From Pseudopedobacter sp038237895 (GTDB taxonomy: Bacteria; Bacteroidota; Bacteroidia; Sphingobacteriales; Sphingobacteriaceae): a DNA stretch of 17,325 nucleotides. A program made the translations under genes and the position numbers. This document shows, piece by piece, positions 8,342-16,168 of the stretch. Each line of letters begins with the position of its first letter. Position 1 is the stretch's first letter. The DNA is taken from contig JBBRYE010000077.1 in assembly GCA_038237895.1 (NCBI GenBank), positions 1 through 17,325 of the forward strand. Direction: 5' to 3'. The notes under the pieces were generated by a model. That model saw only the letters and a program-made list of their open reading frames with translations. It did no database searches and was not told where the DNA came from.

Positions 8342-8672
8342 GTTAAAAGCTTATCTTTTTATGAATGAGAAGTTTAGAAAAGGCTCAAGAATTTTGAACG
8401 CTATCTTCAAATTTAGCAAAAAAAAGGAGGGATTTTGTGTTGTTGAAAAGTAGTTTTTGAGGAGTATATGGTAGAATTTAAACTATAATTTTGGAAATAA
8501 TTAAATTATAGCTTAGAGAATGTTTAAAGTAAATTAATTGATTTTTTTGCGTTAACGATAGGAGTGGTATCCTTTTTTTGCTTTTTTAGTCGTTATGCAA
8601 ATAGCAAAAAAAGATTTAACGGATAGCGTGTTAAAACGCCCATATTTTTGTTTTTTTTTATTAAAATCATAA
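8342..8672. other. Gene-free region upstream of dnaE
   Basis: No coding sequence is seen between the dnaE start and the broken toxin gene. The stretch should carry the dnaE promoter (minus strand), which I could not locate with confidence, and the repeat-like element at 8541-8640. Confidence 0.5.
8541..8640. repeat. Structured intergenic element (inverted repeat plus flanking direct repeat)
   Basis: An exact 11-bp inverted repeat, CTTTTTTTGCT (8572-8582) with AGCAAAAAAAG (8603-8613), encloses a 20-nt loop. It is flanked on each side by related direct motifs, TTAACGATAGGAGTG (8552-8566) and TTAACGGATAGCGTG (8616-8630). GC-richer islands in an otherwise AT-rich spacer, together with this arrangement, suggest a dispersed intergenic repeat or small non-autonomous element. 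It has no coding capacity. Its spread elsewhere in the genome cannot be judged from one copy. Confidence 0.5.
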
Positions 8673-8810
8673 CTAAAAACTTAGAATTTCAATTTCCGTA
8701 ATTAGTGAAACAAATAAATTTTGCCCTTCAATTAAATCTTTAATTCCTTCATAACCATTAAATAGATTTATGATTAATGAAGTATCTACTACAATATTAT
8801 TTCCATTCAT
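8673..8810 (-). pseudogene. Truncated PIN-domain (VapC-like) toxin
   Basis: A 45-residue reading frame overlaps the stop of the antitoxin-like gene by 14 bp, the usual toxin-antitoxin arrangement. It begins MNGNNIVVDTSLIINLF, the N-terminal PIN signature with the first catalytic Asp (D9), and continues to a LITEIEILSF segment that matches the second PIN helix with its conserved Glu. It then stops at TAG (8673-8675), and further stops follow in the same frame. Intact PIN toxins are about 120-140 residues, so the later acidic residues are gone and the nuclease should be dead. The structured element at 8541-8640 begins about 30 bp past the break. The family call rests on short motifs but the context supports it. 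Confidence 0.72.
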
Positions 8811-8970
8811 TCCTAATATCTAGTTGATATTTTAATCCGTCAACCTTAAAATCAACCTTCCCAAAATACTTGTTTAAGTCAATTGGTGATTTTTTATTTT
8901 TTATTTTTTTCAGTTCGGCATCTAACTGTTCTCGGGATGCACTTTTATTAACTTCTATAATAATTCCCAT
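8797..8970 (-). CDS. Small antitoxin-like protein paired with a PIN-domain toxin
   Basis: The 57-residue product (MGIIIEVNKSAS..., then an EQLDAELKKIKNKK helix, then DLNKYFGKVDFKVDGLKY, ending RNEWK) has the size, charge and tail of Bacteroidota antitoxins that precede PIN-domain toxins. The C-terminal LNKYFGKVDFKVDG stretch would be the toxin-binding part and the Lys/Glu-rich helix a linker; no DNA-binding domain is obvious. The frame is intact and overlaps the toxin start. With the toxin broken it may be a non-functional remnant or still neutralise a related toxin elsewhere. A TATATTTG box lies only 3 bp upstream of the ATG, so transcription may be nearly leaderless. Confidence 0.7.
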   Translation of the reverse strand: MGIIIEVNKSASREQLDAELKKIKNKKSPIDLNKYFGKVDFKVDGLKYQLDIRNEWK

Positions 8971-8973
8971 AAC

Positions 8974-8981
8974 CAAATATA
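8974..8981 (-). promoter_or_regulatory. Possible -7 box of the antitoxin gene
   Basis: The minus strand reads TATATTTG, an exact match to the Bacteroidota TAnnTTTG -7 consensus, 3 bp before the ATG. No well-spaced TTTG -33 element is visible, and the position would give an almost leaderless transcript, so this is tentative. Confidence 0.3.
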
Positions 8982-9215
8982 AATAATTAAACTTATTTGG
9001 GAGGCAATTTACAATTCTAAATAACGCATAAACAATTTTTAAATAATTCTATGCAATCCTTTGCGGAGCTATATAAATAGGTTTAAAGCGAGCTTATGGT
9101 TATAAATTTAACAAATTACGGCTTTAAAATTATTGCTTAATTTTTAATTTTCTTTAAAACAGTTAAATTAGCATAGAAATATTAAACATCTATATCTAGT
9201 TTAATTTAGCCAATT

Positions 9216-10370
9216 ATGATAACAAAAAATATTTCAAAACTTTTACTGTTTTGCATGCTTTTTACAACCAGTGCTTTTTATTCTTGCAGCTCAAGTAAAG
9301 GTTTCAAATCATCTTTAAATTTAAAAGTATCAAATAATTCTGATATCATTAAAAAGGATGAAACTTTAGAAATTGCATGGGGAGCTTTTAAATATATGGG
9401 CACAATAAATCCATTAGAATTAATAGTGATGGATTTATCAACAAATAAAGAAATCCCATCTCAAGTTATTTATAATGGACAAACTACACCACAATCAATA
9501 ATTTTTCAAGTAGATATTACCGCAAATACACAAAAGGATTATAGTATAAGTAAGGGAAAACCAGCAGATTATTCTAAAAAAGTATTTGGCCGACAAGCAA
9601 CAGAACGCTTTGATGATTTTGCTTGGGAAAATAATTTAGTCGCATTTAGAATGTATGGCGAAGCTTTAGAAGGTAAGTCGGGAATGGCAAAAGGGATTGA
9701 TTTTTGGGCTAAAAGAACACAGAATTTAGTTATAAATGAATGGTATAAGTTAGATAATTATCATCACGATAACGGTGATGGAGTTGATGCTTATAGCGTT
9801 GGCTTAACTTTGGGATCTGGAGATGCCGAACCAATTGTTGGCGATCAGATTATTTTCCCTATCAATTATTCATCCTACAAAATTTTAGATCAAGGACCAA
9901 TTAGAATAAGTTTCGAGCTTACTTATAAACCTTTTAAGGTAGATGGAAAGATGGTAAATGAAACAAAAACCCTTTCATTAGATGCAGGTTCTCAAATGAA
10001 TAAAGTGATTAACCATTACGACAGTAACGACTTGAAAATTGCTGCAGGCGTTACCAAGCATAAAAATGATGGCAAACCTAAAATAGATATAGAAAATAAT
10101 TATGTAGCCTATTGGGATTTAGCTGATGCCAATGTGAATGGATATATTGGAGTTGGAGTAATAGTACCAACAAAGAGCATCGATAATATTAAAACTACAA
10201 ATCAGCATTTATTGATTATCAGTAAATTGGATAAAAACAATAATATAGAATATTATCAAGGCGGAGGATGGAGTAAAAGCGGTAATTTCAAAGACGAAAA
10301 TGCATGGTTTGATTATGTAAGGAATTTTAGCCAAAGCTTAAAACAACCTTTAAAAGTGAGTATAAACTGA
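9216..10370 (+). CDS. DUF4861 family lipoprotein of a pectin/uronate cluster
   Basis: The 384-residue protein starts with a lipoprotein-type signal (Cys24 in AFYSCSSSKG). The residues after the Cys lack the acidic pair linked to surface export, so a periplasm-facing location is more likely. The rest fits the DUF4861 family: FGRQATERFDDFAWENN, then RMYGEALE, then the central NEWYKLDNYHHDNGDGVDAY motif (~175-194) and VGLTLGSGDAEPI, with a C-terminal GGGWSKSGNF. The His/Asp-rich YHHDNGDG motif is the best candidate for an active or metal site. DUF4861 genes are commonly found beside kduI and kduD, as here, which links the protein to polyuronide breakdown; the biochemical activity is not known to me. 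It is the first gene of the presumed operon, 45 bp before kduD. Confidence 0.85.
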   Translation: MITKNISKLLLFCMLFTTSAFYSCSSSKGFKSSLNLKVSNNSDIIKKDETLEIAWGAFKYMGTINPLELIVMDLSTNKEIPSQVIYNGQTTPQSIIFQVDITANTQKDYSISKGKPADYSKKVFGRQATERFDDFAWENNLVAFRMYGEALEGKSGMAKGIDFWAKRTQNLVINEWYKLDNYHHDNGDGVDAYSVGLTLGSGDAEPIVGDQIIFPINYSSYKILDQGPIRISFELTYKPFKVDGKMVNETKTLSLDAGSQMNKVINHYDSNDLKIAAGVTKHKNDGKPKIDIENNYVAYWDLADANVNGYIGVGVIVPTKSIDNIKTTNQHLLIISKLDKNNNIEYYQGGGWSKSGNFKDENAWFDYVRNFSQSLKQPLKVSIN

Positions 10371-10415
10371 TCTAATCCAAAATAGAATATCAATCAAAAT
10401 ATTAAAAAAGAGATA

Positions 10416-11177
10416 ATGAATTTATTTGATTTAAGCGGCAAAGTTGTCTTAGTTACCGGTTGTAATAAAGGAATTGGTAAGGGAATGGCTTTAGCTTTAG
10501 CCGCAGCAGGGGCCGATATTATTGGTGTATCCGCAAATATGCCTATGAGTGATGGCGAAACGGAAAAAGAAATTTTAAAATTAGGTAAGACTTTTAAGCC
10601 TTACAGATGTGATTTTGGAGATCGAGATTCTTTGGAAACTTTCATTAAAAAAGTAATGGAAGAAAATCCTCAGATAGATATATTGGTGAACAATGCTGGC
10701 ACCATCATGAGAGCGCCTGCTGCAGAACATCCTAATGATTATTGGGATAGTGTTTTAGCTATAAATTTAGATGCACCTTTTATATTAACCAGAGAAATTG
10801 GAGCAAGAATGGTAGCGCAAGGTTCGGGTAAAATTATTTTCACGGCATCTTTATTAACATTTCAAGGCGGCATAAATGTACCCGGATATGCAGCAAGTAA
10901 AGGCGCAATAGGCAGTTTAGTAAAAGCTTTCGCAAATGAATGGGCAGGTAAAGGTGTTAACGTAAATGCAGTTGCACCAGGTTATATCGCAACTGATAAT
11001 ACCGAAGCTTTAAGAAATGATGAGGATAGAAGTAAGTCTATTTTATCAAGAATACCAGCCGGAAGATGGGGCAAACCAGAAGATTTTGGTGGTGTAACTG
11101 TTTTTTTATCATCAAAAGCAGCTGATTATGTACATGGAACAATCATCACCGTAGACGGTGGATGGATGGGACGATAA
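10416..11177 (+). CDS. kduD: 2-dehydro-3-deoxy-D-gluconate 5-dehydrogenase (KduD)
   Basis: This is a 253-residue classical short-chain dehydrogenase/reductase. It reduces 2,5-diketo-3-deoxygluconate, made by KduI, to 2-keto-3-deoxygluconate in the cytoplasm. Visible are the cofactor loop TGCNKGIG (14-21), NNAG (92-95), catalytic Ser145 (FTASLLTF), the YAASK motif with Tyr158 and Lys162, APGYIATDNTEALR (187-200) and the C-terminal TVDGGWMGR. The TDNTxxLR stretch and DGGWMGR end are typical of KduD rather than FabG-like relatives, and the adjacent kduI confirms the call. Length matches the family (251-253). The kduI start is 67 bp downstream. Confidence 0.95.
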   Translation: MNLFDLSGKVVLVTGCNKGIGKGMALALAAAGADIIGVSANMPMSDGETEKEILKLGKTFKPYRCDFGDRDSLETFIKKVMEENPQIDILVNNAGTIMRAPAAEHPNDYWDSVLAINLDAPFILTREIGARMVAQGSGKIIFTASLLTFQGGINVPGYAASKGAIGSLVKAFANEWAGKGVNVNAVAPGYIATDNTEALRNDEDRSKSILSRIPAGRWGKPEDFGGVTVFLSSKAADYVHGTIITVDGGWMGR

Positions 11178-11244
11178 TGAAAATGCTTAAAGCTAAAAGC
11201 ACAAGGTTTAAGGCTATTTAAAAATCAAATTAGAGAATAAAGAC

Positions 11245-12075
11245 ATGAAACAGAGATATCATAACAGCCAGAAAGAAGTAAAAGGAATGAACACTTCAGA
11301 ATTGCGTGAGCAGTTTTTAGTGGATGAATTAATGGTAAAAAGAGAAATTAAATTTACCTATAGCCATTATGATAGAGTAATTGTAGGAGGTGCAGTGCCA
11401 ACATCGGGTAAATTAAGCTTAGAAAACTTCCCTATGTTAAAAGCAGAATATTTCTTAGAAAGAAGAGAAATGGGTGTAATTAATGTTGGTGGAAATGGAA
11501 GCATTGAAGTAGAGGGGAAAACTTATGATGTAAATAAAAAGGATTGTCTTTATATAGGTAGAGGAAGTAAAAATATTTCTTTCTCTTCTGCCTCCGCCGA
11601 TGAGCCCGCATTGTTCTATATTTTATCAACACCGGCACATAAGGAATATGATACCAAATTGATGAAAGAATCTGATGCAACACCCGTAACAATGGGTGCA
11701 GCAGAAACTTCTAACCATAGAACCATCTATAAATATATTTTTGCCGATGGATTACAAAGTTGCCAACTGGTAATGGGATTAACCATTTTAAATACAGGTA
11801 GTGTTTGGAATACCATGCCAGCCCACGTCCACGATAGAAGGATGGAAGCTTATTTCTATTTCGATTTAGCAGAAGATCAAACTATTTTTCATTTTATGGG
11901 AGAACCTCAAGAAACCAGACACATCACTATCCATAATAATGAAGCGGTAATTAGTCCACCTTGGTCTATACACTCTGGTTGTGGTACCAGCAATTATTCT
12001 TTTATTTGGGGAATGGGCGGCGAAAACCAAGACTATGGTGATATGGATTTGGTAAAAATCACTGATTTGATGTAA
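11245..12075 (+). CDS. kduI: 5-dehydro-4-deoxy-D-glucuronate isomerase (KduI)
   Basis: This 276-residue cupin isomerase converts 4-deoxy-L-threo-5-hexosulose uronate, the open form of the unsaturated uronate released by pectate lyases, to 2,5-diketo-3-deoxygluconate. The C-terminal cupin carries the expected metal ligands: His194 and His196 (PAHVHDRR), Glu201 (RMEAYFYF) and His243 (PPWSIHSGCGT). Family landmarks MGVINVGG, LYIGRG and FIWGMGGENQDYGDMD are present, and length is close to the E. coli enzyme (278). The start MKQRYHNS fits homologues. Together with kduD it feeds 2-keto-3-deoxygluconate into central metabolism; the kinase (KdgK) and aldolase (KdgA) are not in this window. A terminator follows. 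Confidence 0.96.
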   Translation: MKQRYHNSQKEVKGMNTSELREQFLVDELMVKREIKFTYSHYDRVIVGGAVPTSGKLSLENFPMLKAEYFLERREMGVINVGGNGSIEVEGKTYDVNKKDCLYIGRGSKNISFSSASADEPALFYILSTPAHKEYDTKLMKESDATPVTMGAAETSNHRTIYKYIFADGLQSCQLVMGLTILNTGSVWNTMPAHVHDRRMEAYFYFDLAEDQTIFHFMGEPQETRHITIHNNEAVISPPWSIHSGCGTSNYSFIWGMGGENQDYGDMDLVKITDLM

Positions 12076-12100
12076 ATAAAATTCAATTATATGTTAAGTG

Positions 12101-12126
12101 AGAGGACGATTTCGTCCTCTTTTTTT
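12101..12126 (+). terminator. Intrinsic terminator of the kdu cluster
   Basis: A perfect 8-bp GC-rich stem (AGAGGACG with CGTCCTCT) with an ATTT loop is followed directly by six T. It lies 25 bp after the kduI stop. Confidence 0.92.
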
Positions 12127-12232
12127 GTTTAAAAATAATTATTGTGAATTCAACTCAGTACAAATTTAATTGATTATTTATTCAGCATATAATCAGATTT
12201 CTAACCTAATTTACAATCAAAAAAAAATAATT

Positions 12233-12661
12233 ATGAAAAATTTAATGATGATTATGGCAGTTTCAGTTGGGATAACTGTTACGGCTTTTGCACAGGTAAA
12301 AGTACCTGTTGCTGTAAAAAATTCTTTTAATAAGGAATACCCAGGAACAAAGGTGAAATGGGAAAAAGAAGCTGGAAATTACGAAGCAGGATTTGAAATG
12401 AAAGGTCATGAAATGAGCGTGATTTATACACCAACCGGCGTAGCTACCGAAAAAGAAATGGAAATGGCAGTATCAGAATTACCTAAAAGTGTTAGTGATT
12501 ATGTTTCACAACACATGAAGGGTGCAAAAATTACTGGTGCGGCAAAAATCACGAAGTCTAATGGCGAAGTGCAATACGAAGCTGTTGTCAACAAAAAAGA
12601 TGTGATGTTTACTGCTGATGGTAAATTAGTGAAGGCTAGTAAAAAAGAAGAGAAGGATTAG
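12233..12661 (+). CDS. PepSY-like periplasmic protein
   Basis: The start is placed at the ATG at 12233 rather than the upstream in-frame TTG (12170), because MKNLMMIMAVSVGITVTAFAQ is a textbook signal peptide with cleavage before Q21; the extra upstream residues would bury it. The 142-residue product has two similar halves (~22-77 and ~82-137), each with a short helix (VKNSFNKEYPG; VSDYVSQHMKGAKI) followed by a beta-hairpin, as in the PepSY-like family of Bacteroidota. The mature protein is rich in Lys and Glu. These proteins are periplasmic; their function is not established. It stands alone between two terminators. Confidence 0.82.
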   Translation: MKNLMMIMAVSVGITVTAFAQVKVPVAVKNSFNKEYPGTKVKWEKEAGNYEAGFEMKGHEMSVIYTPTGVATEKEMEMAVSELPKSVSDYVSQHMKGAKITGAAKITKSNGEVQYEAVVNKKDVMFTADGKLVKASKKEEKD

Positions 12662-12684
12662 TCTTCTGTAAATCATTGTAGTGC

Positions 12685-12718
12685 AAAGGGAATTCTGATT
12701 GAGAATTCCCTTTTTTTT
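12685..12718 (+). terminator. Intrinsic terminator of the PepSY-like gene
   Basis: A perfect 12-bp stem (AAAGGGAATTCT with AGAATTCCCTTT) with a 5-nt loop is followed by T to 12718. It lies 23 bp after the stop codon. Confidence 0.93.
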
Positions 12719-12845
12719 GGCTTGATTATTACACGTTGATAATGAATTCTATTTTAAGAAAATGAAGCTGAAATGAATATCGAATTAAAAATTAAAATAG
12801 AGTTTAAGAGTATTTTTAAATATTGATAGAGAAAAATTTACACAA

Positions 12846-13613
12846 ATGGAAAGCAAGAAAGAATTAATAAATAGGGTTGCTAGTTTAGGATTGCTGTTTT
12901 GGATGATCAAGATATTATCTACAACGGTTGGAGAAACGGCTGCAGATTATGTTGCGGAAAATCTGAATCTTGGCTTAGTCTTAACCACTATTTTGTTTGG
13001 TGTAATTACAATTGGAGTGGTTTTTTGGAACTTTAAACAAAAGAAATATTATCCGCCTTCTTATTGGATATTAATTGTGATGATGAGCATTGAAGGAACG
13101 CTAATCACCGATTTTTTAGTAGATCAAATACATGTGTCTTTATTAATTTTAGATGTTGTTTTTACAATAGCAATGGCTTTAGTGTTTTATTTTTGGTATA
13201 AAAAAGAACATTCCCTGTCTATTCACTCTATAAATAACGATAGCAGGGAAACTTTTTATTGGGTAATTGTTTTAACAACCTTTGCTTTAGGTACTGGAGT
13301 TGGCGACACGGTCTCAGAATATCTAAGTTTTGGGTATTTAAACTCTTTAATTCTGTTTAGTTCAACATTTATTTTAGCGGGCGTTTTATATTATTTTAAA
13401 ATAATAAGCGGTGTTTTAGCATTTTGGATAGCTTTTATTGTTACCCGACCAATTGGTGCATCTTTAGGAGATTTGCTGATTCAAGAGCCAAAAGATGGCG
13501 GTTTTGGGATTTCAATTACAACCATAAACATTATATTTTTTATTGTAATTGTAAGTATGGTAGTTTATCTTACTATAAATGAGAATAATGATGAAGAAAT
13601 AGTGATTGCATAG
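12846..13613 (+). CDS. DUF347-repeat (COG4705-like) integral membrane protein
   Basis: The 255-residue protein has about eight hydrophobic segments arranged as four degenerate two-helix repeats. Their signature Gly-Glu/Asp-Thr/Leu turn appears at residues ~29-31 (VGETAADY), ~83-89 (EGTLITDF), ~152-158 (VGDTVSEYLSFG) and ~202-210 (RPIGASLGDLL), with Trp/Tyr-rich helix ends (FWNFKQKKYYPPSYW; FYFWYKK). This is the pattern of the DUF347 membrane repeat family, of unknown function. The cytoplasmic loop around 119-136 is polar. The C-terminus is acidic (NENNDEE). It has its own 130-bp upstream region after a terminator and converges on the EamA gene, leaving 2 bp between the stops. Confidence 0.78.
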   Translation: MESKKELINRVASLGLLFWMIKILSTTVGETAADYVAENLNLGLVLTTILFGVITIGVVFWNFKQKKYYPPSYWILIVMMSIEGTLITDFLVDQIHVSLLILDVVFTIAMALVFYFWYKKEHSLSIHSINNDSRETFYWVIVLTTFALGTGVGDTVSEYLSFGYLNSLILFSSTFILAGVLYYFKIISGVLAFWIAFIVTRPIGASLGDLLIQEPKDGGFGISITTINIIFFIVIVSMVVYLTINENNDEEIVIA

Positions 13614-13615
13614 TT

Positions 13616-14029
13616 TTAAAACACCAAAACAAGAGAACCGATAATAATTAACAAAGCACCAATTGCAGTTTTGATGGTCAATGTTTCGTTTAAAAAGATA
13701 ACGGATAAAATGATGGTAAGCGCAACGCTCAATTTATCTAAAGGGGCAACTTTTGAAACCTCTCCCATTTGCAGTGCTTTAAAATAAAAAATCCAGGAAA
13801 GTCCGGTTGCCAAGCCAGATAATACCAAAAATGTAAGGTTTGTTTTAGACAGTAGTGCAATGCCTTTTAATTCTCCCCTTGCTAAAACGATAGCCCAGGC
13901 AAGCATCAAAATTATAACTGTTCTTATAGCAGTTGCTAAATCTGAATTTACACCGCCCATGCCAATCTTCGCAAAAATCGCCGTTAAGGAGGCGAAAAAC
14001 GCCGCTAATAATGCATAAATCCACCACAT
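13616..14029 (-). CDS. Half-size EamA/DMT-family transporter protein
   Basis: The 137-residue protein holds one EamA domain with about five transmembrane helices (~3-22, 32-50, 66-84, 95-113, 119-137). It includes the family hallmarks ATGLSWIFYFKALQMGEVSKVAPLDKLS (in pieces 73-101) and the closing FLNETLTIKTAIGALLIIIGSLVLV. Full EamA transporters carry two such domains (~300 residues), so this single-domain form would act as a dimer; the compact COG2510-like type is naturally this size, so it is not truncated. The substrate is unknown. It lies 38 bp downstream of the broken receptor gene on the same strand, so its transcription may have depended on that gene. Confidence 0.82.
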   Translation of the reverse strand: MWWIYALLAAFFASLTAIFAKIGMGGVNSDLATAIRTVIILMLAWAIVLARGELKGIALLSKTNLTFLVLSGLATGLSWIFYFKALQMGEVSKVAPLDKLSVALTIILSVIFLNETLTIKTAIGALLIIIGSLVLVF

Positions 14030-14037
14030 ATTTTTAT

Positions 14038-14068
14038 AAATTAAACAATAAATATAGTTGTTTAATTT
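14038..14068 (-). promoter_or_regulatory. AT-rich hairpin between receptor and EamA genes
   Basis: A perfect 11-bp inverted repeat (AAATTAAACAA with TTGTTTAATTT, 9-nt loop) overlaps the receptor stop codon and ends 9 bp before the EamA start. There is no T-run after it and the stem is almost all A/T, so it could be a weak terminator, an operator or an mRNA-end structure. Confidence 0.35.
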
Positions 14069-16113
14069 TAGTTTAATCCTCCTGGTAAACTGTCGTTATT
14101 ATCGTCTTTTTTAAAATCCAGTTTACCAAAACGATAGGCGAAAGTAAGCCCAAAAGAACGAAAAGGAGTTTTTTTATACGATGTTCTAATAGAGTTGCTG
14201 GCAGTAATTGTTGTTTCTTGAGTAATATATTTGCTTAAAGGATTGGTAGTTGTAAATCCTATATTTCCTTTCTTATTAAACAATTGTTTTCTTAATGCTA
14301 AATTATAGAATAAAAAAGCAGGCCTTTTACCTTGAATATTATTTTCTGGAGCGTTGTAACTGCCAAAAAGTTCTCCGCTAAAATCCTGATTAAATTCATA
14401 GGTAGTATTTAAATTAATTCGAGCTCTAAAACCGCTAACATTTGGCCCTCCAAAAAATTTATTAATAATGGTTTGGTTTGCGATAAACATATTTGGACGT
14501 ACCGTTAATTTACTACCAAAAGGAATTGATCCTGAAATGTTAATACCTTCTCTTATTTCTTCGCCAATGTTTAAACGGGTATTTAAAGTCACGTTTTTGT
14601 AGGTAGAATCGCCAACTACATACTCTGGGTAAAAAGTAGCATAAGGTTTTATATCTTGACTATTTTGCCTGTAAAATAAAGCAATGTTAAGATTACCACC
14701 TTTTTTATAGTTTTTGTTAAATCCTAACTCAAAATTATTCCCAATTTCTGGTTTTAGGTTTGGGTTTCCTGTGCTGGCATTTCTAGGATCAGATAAATCT
14801 AAAAATGGATTTAAATCTTCATAATCTGGCCTTTCTATTCTGTAACTATAACTCAGCTTTAAGCTATTTTTATTTTCAAAATTATGTGCAATTACTACAG
14901 AAGGGGCAAAAGTATTATAAGGATTTATATTGATGTTTCCTGTTTGAGAATAATTGGCATCAGAAAAAGTGCGTTCATATCTTAACCCAGATTTTACATC
15001 CAAATAACTAAAAAGTTTATAAGTGCCAGAAACATAGGCAGCATAAATATTTCTTTTATAATCTAAGCTATTAGTTTGAGAAATATTAGGAACAAATTCT
15101 TGTGAATTATTATCTAAAGAATTAACCAAAGCATTGCTACCAATATGATTAATAACAGTTTTAGCACCTGTTTCAATTTTAAAATTATCGTTAACCGGAT
15201 AGGTATAATCCAAATTGACTTCCACCTCATTATCAAACCCATTATTGTTACTGTTTAACCCAGAAAACGGATTAGAATTTAAAAGTGATTGCTGTTGTTT
15301 AAAATAAGAATTACTATTACCTAATCCTGCGTTTGCTTCAATATTAAGTTCTTCATCTTCTTTATTAAAAGTCTTTTTATAGGCAAAAGTCAAATCATAG
15401 GCATGTTCATTAAAATGATTGTTAGCATTTAATATAGATGCCTCATTACTTAATAATTGAGTGTTTTTGATGGTCTGTATATTTTGATTATAAAAGTTTT
15501 CATTATCGTTATTAAAACGATCATAACTAACGGAAGCACTTACATTGTTTTTTTTATCAATATCCCAATCTAAACCTAAACCAGCTCTAATGCCGCCTCT
15601 ATTGATTATGCTATTCCCATCTTGGACTAAACTATTTGTGGTATCCGCGTAAAAGGAATTCCGATTTGTACCATTTAAGCTAGTTGTATTGGGTTGGTTG
15701 TTTCCATTAAAGTATCCGTTAATTCCTAAGCTCCCTTTTTTTATTCCCAAATTAACCGATCCGTTATTTCTACGAGTACCAGCAGAAACATTTAAGCTCC
15801 CATTTATACCATAGGCATTATTTTTCTTTAAAATAATATTGATAATCCCTGCGGTACCAGCTGCGTCATATTTAGCTCCAGGACTGCTAATCACCTCAAC
15901 AGATTTTATCTGATCGGCTGGTATAGATTGTAAAGCATCTGCAACGCTACTTCCAAAAATAGTTGAAGGTTTTCCATTGATTAAAAATTTTACGCCGGCA
16001 CTTCCTAAAAGCTGCACATTACCATCAATATCTACAGAAACTTGAGGCACTTTTTTTAAAACATCTAATGCAACCCCACCTTGTGATGTTAAATCGTTTT
16101 CGGCATTGTAAAC
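14068..16113 (-). pseudogene. TonB-dependent outer-membrane receptor (OMP_b-brl_3 type), 5' part cut off by IS insertion
   Basis: The frame reads without a break from the IS edge (16113) to the stop, 681 codons, beginning VYNAENDLTSQGGVALDVLKK. It then has the plug region (DIDGNVQLLGSAGVKFLINGKPS, IPADQIKSVEVISSPGAKYDA, GIINIILKKN; given in pieces) and a long beta-barrel rich in Asn and aromatic residues, closing GLTFAYRFGKLDFKK. Intact relatives are about 780-820 residues. The signal peptide, the CarboxypepD-like N-terminal domain and the first part of the plug are therefore missing here and should lie beyond the right window edge. Just inside the IS the frame meets TGA (16132-16134). A GTG at 16050 would give 660 residues but no signal peptide, so no working receptor. 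Before insertion it would have imported a TonB-dependent ligand of unknown identity. Confidence 0.85.
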
Positions 16114-16154
16114 TGTAAGCTTCCCTGAAATTCAGACCAATAAAAAGTAGAATT
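16114..16154. repeat. IS terminal inverted repeat (transposase 3' side)
   Basis: 41 bp, starting TGTAAGCTTCCCTGAAATTC and ending AAAAAGTAGAATT. It matches the other end with one single-base gap and a handful of substitutions, and ends 14 bp from the orfB stop. Confidence 0.92.
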
Positions 16155-16168
16155 TCTCTTCAAATATC

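Noticed and set aside
12170..12232. Upstream TTG start for the PepSY-like protein
   Set aside because: It would add 21 residues before a clear signal peptide starting at the ATG at 12233.
14068..16050. Receptor as a complete 660-residue gene starting at GTG 16050
   Set aside because: There is no signal peptide at that start, and clear receptor sequence (VYNAENDLTSQGGVALDVLKK) lies upstream in the same frame up to the IS edge.
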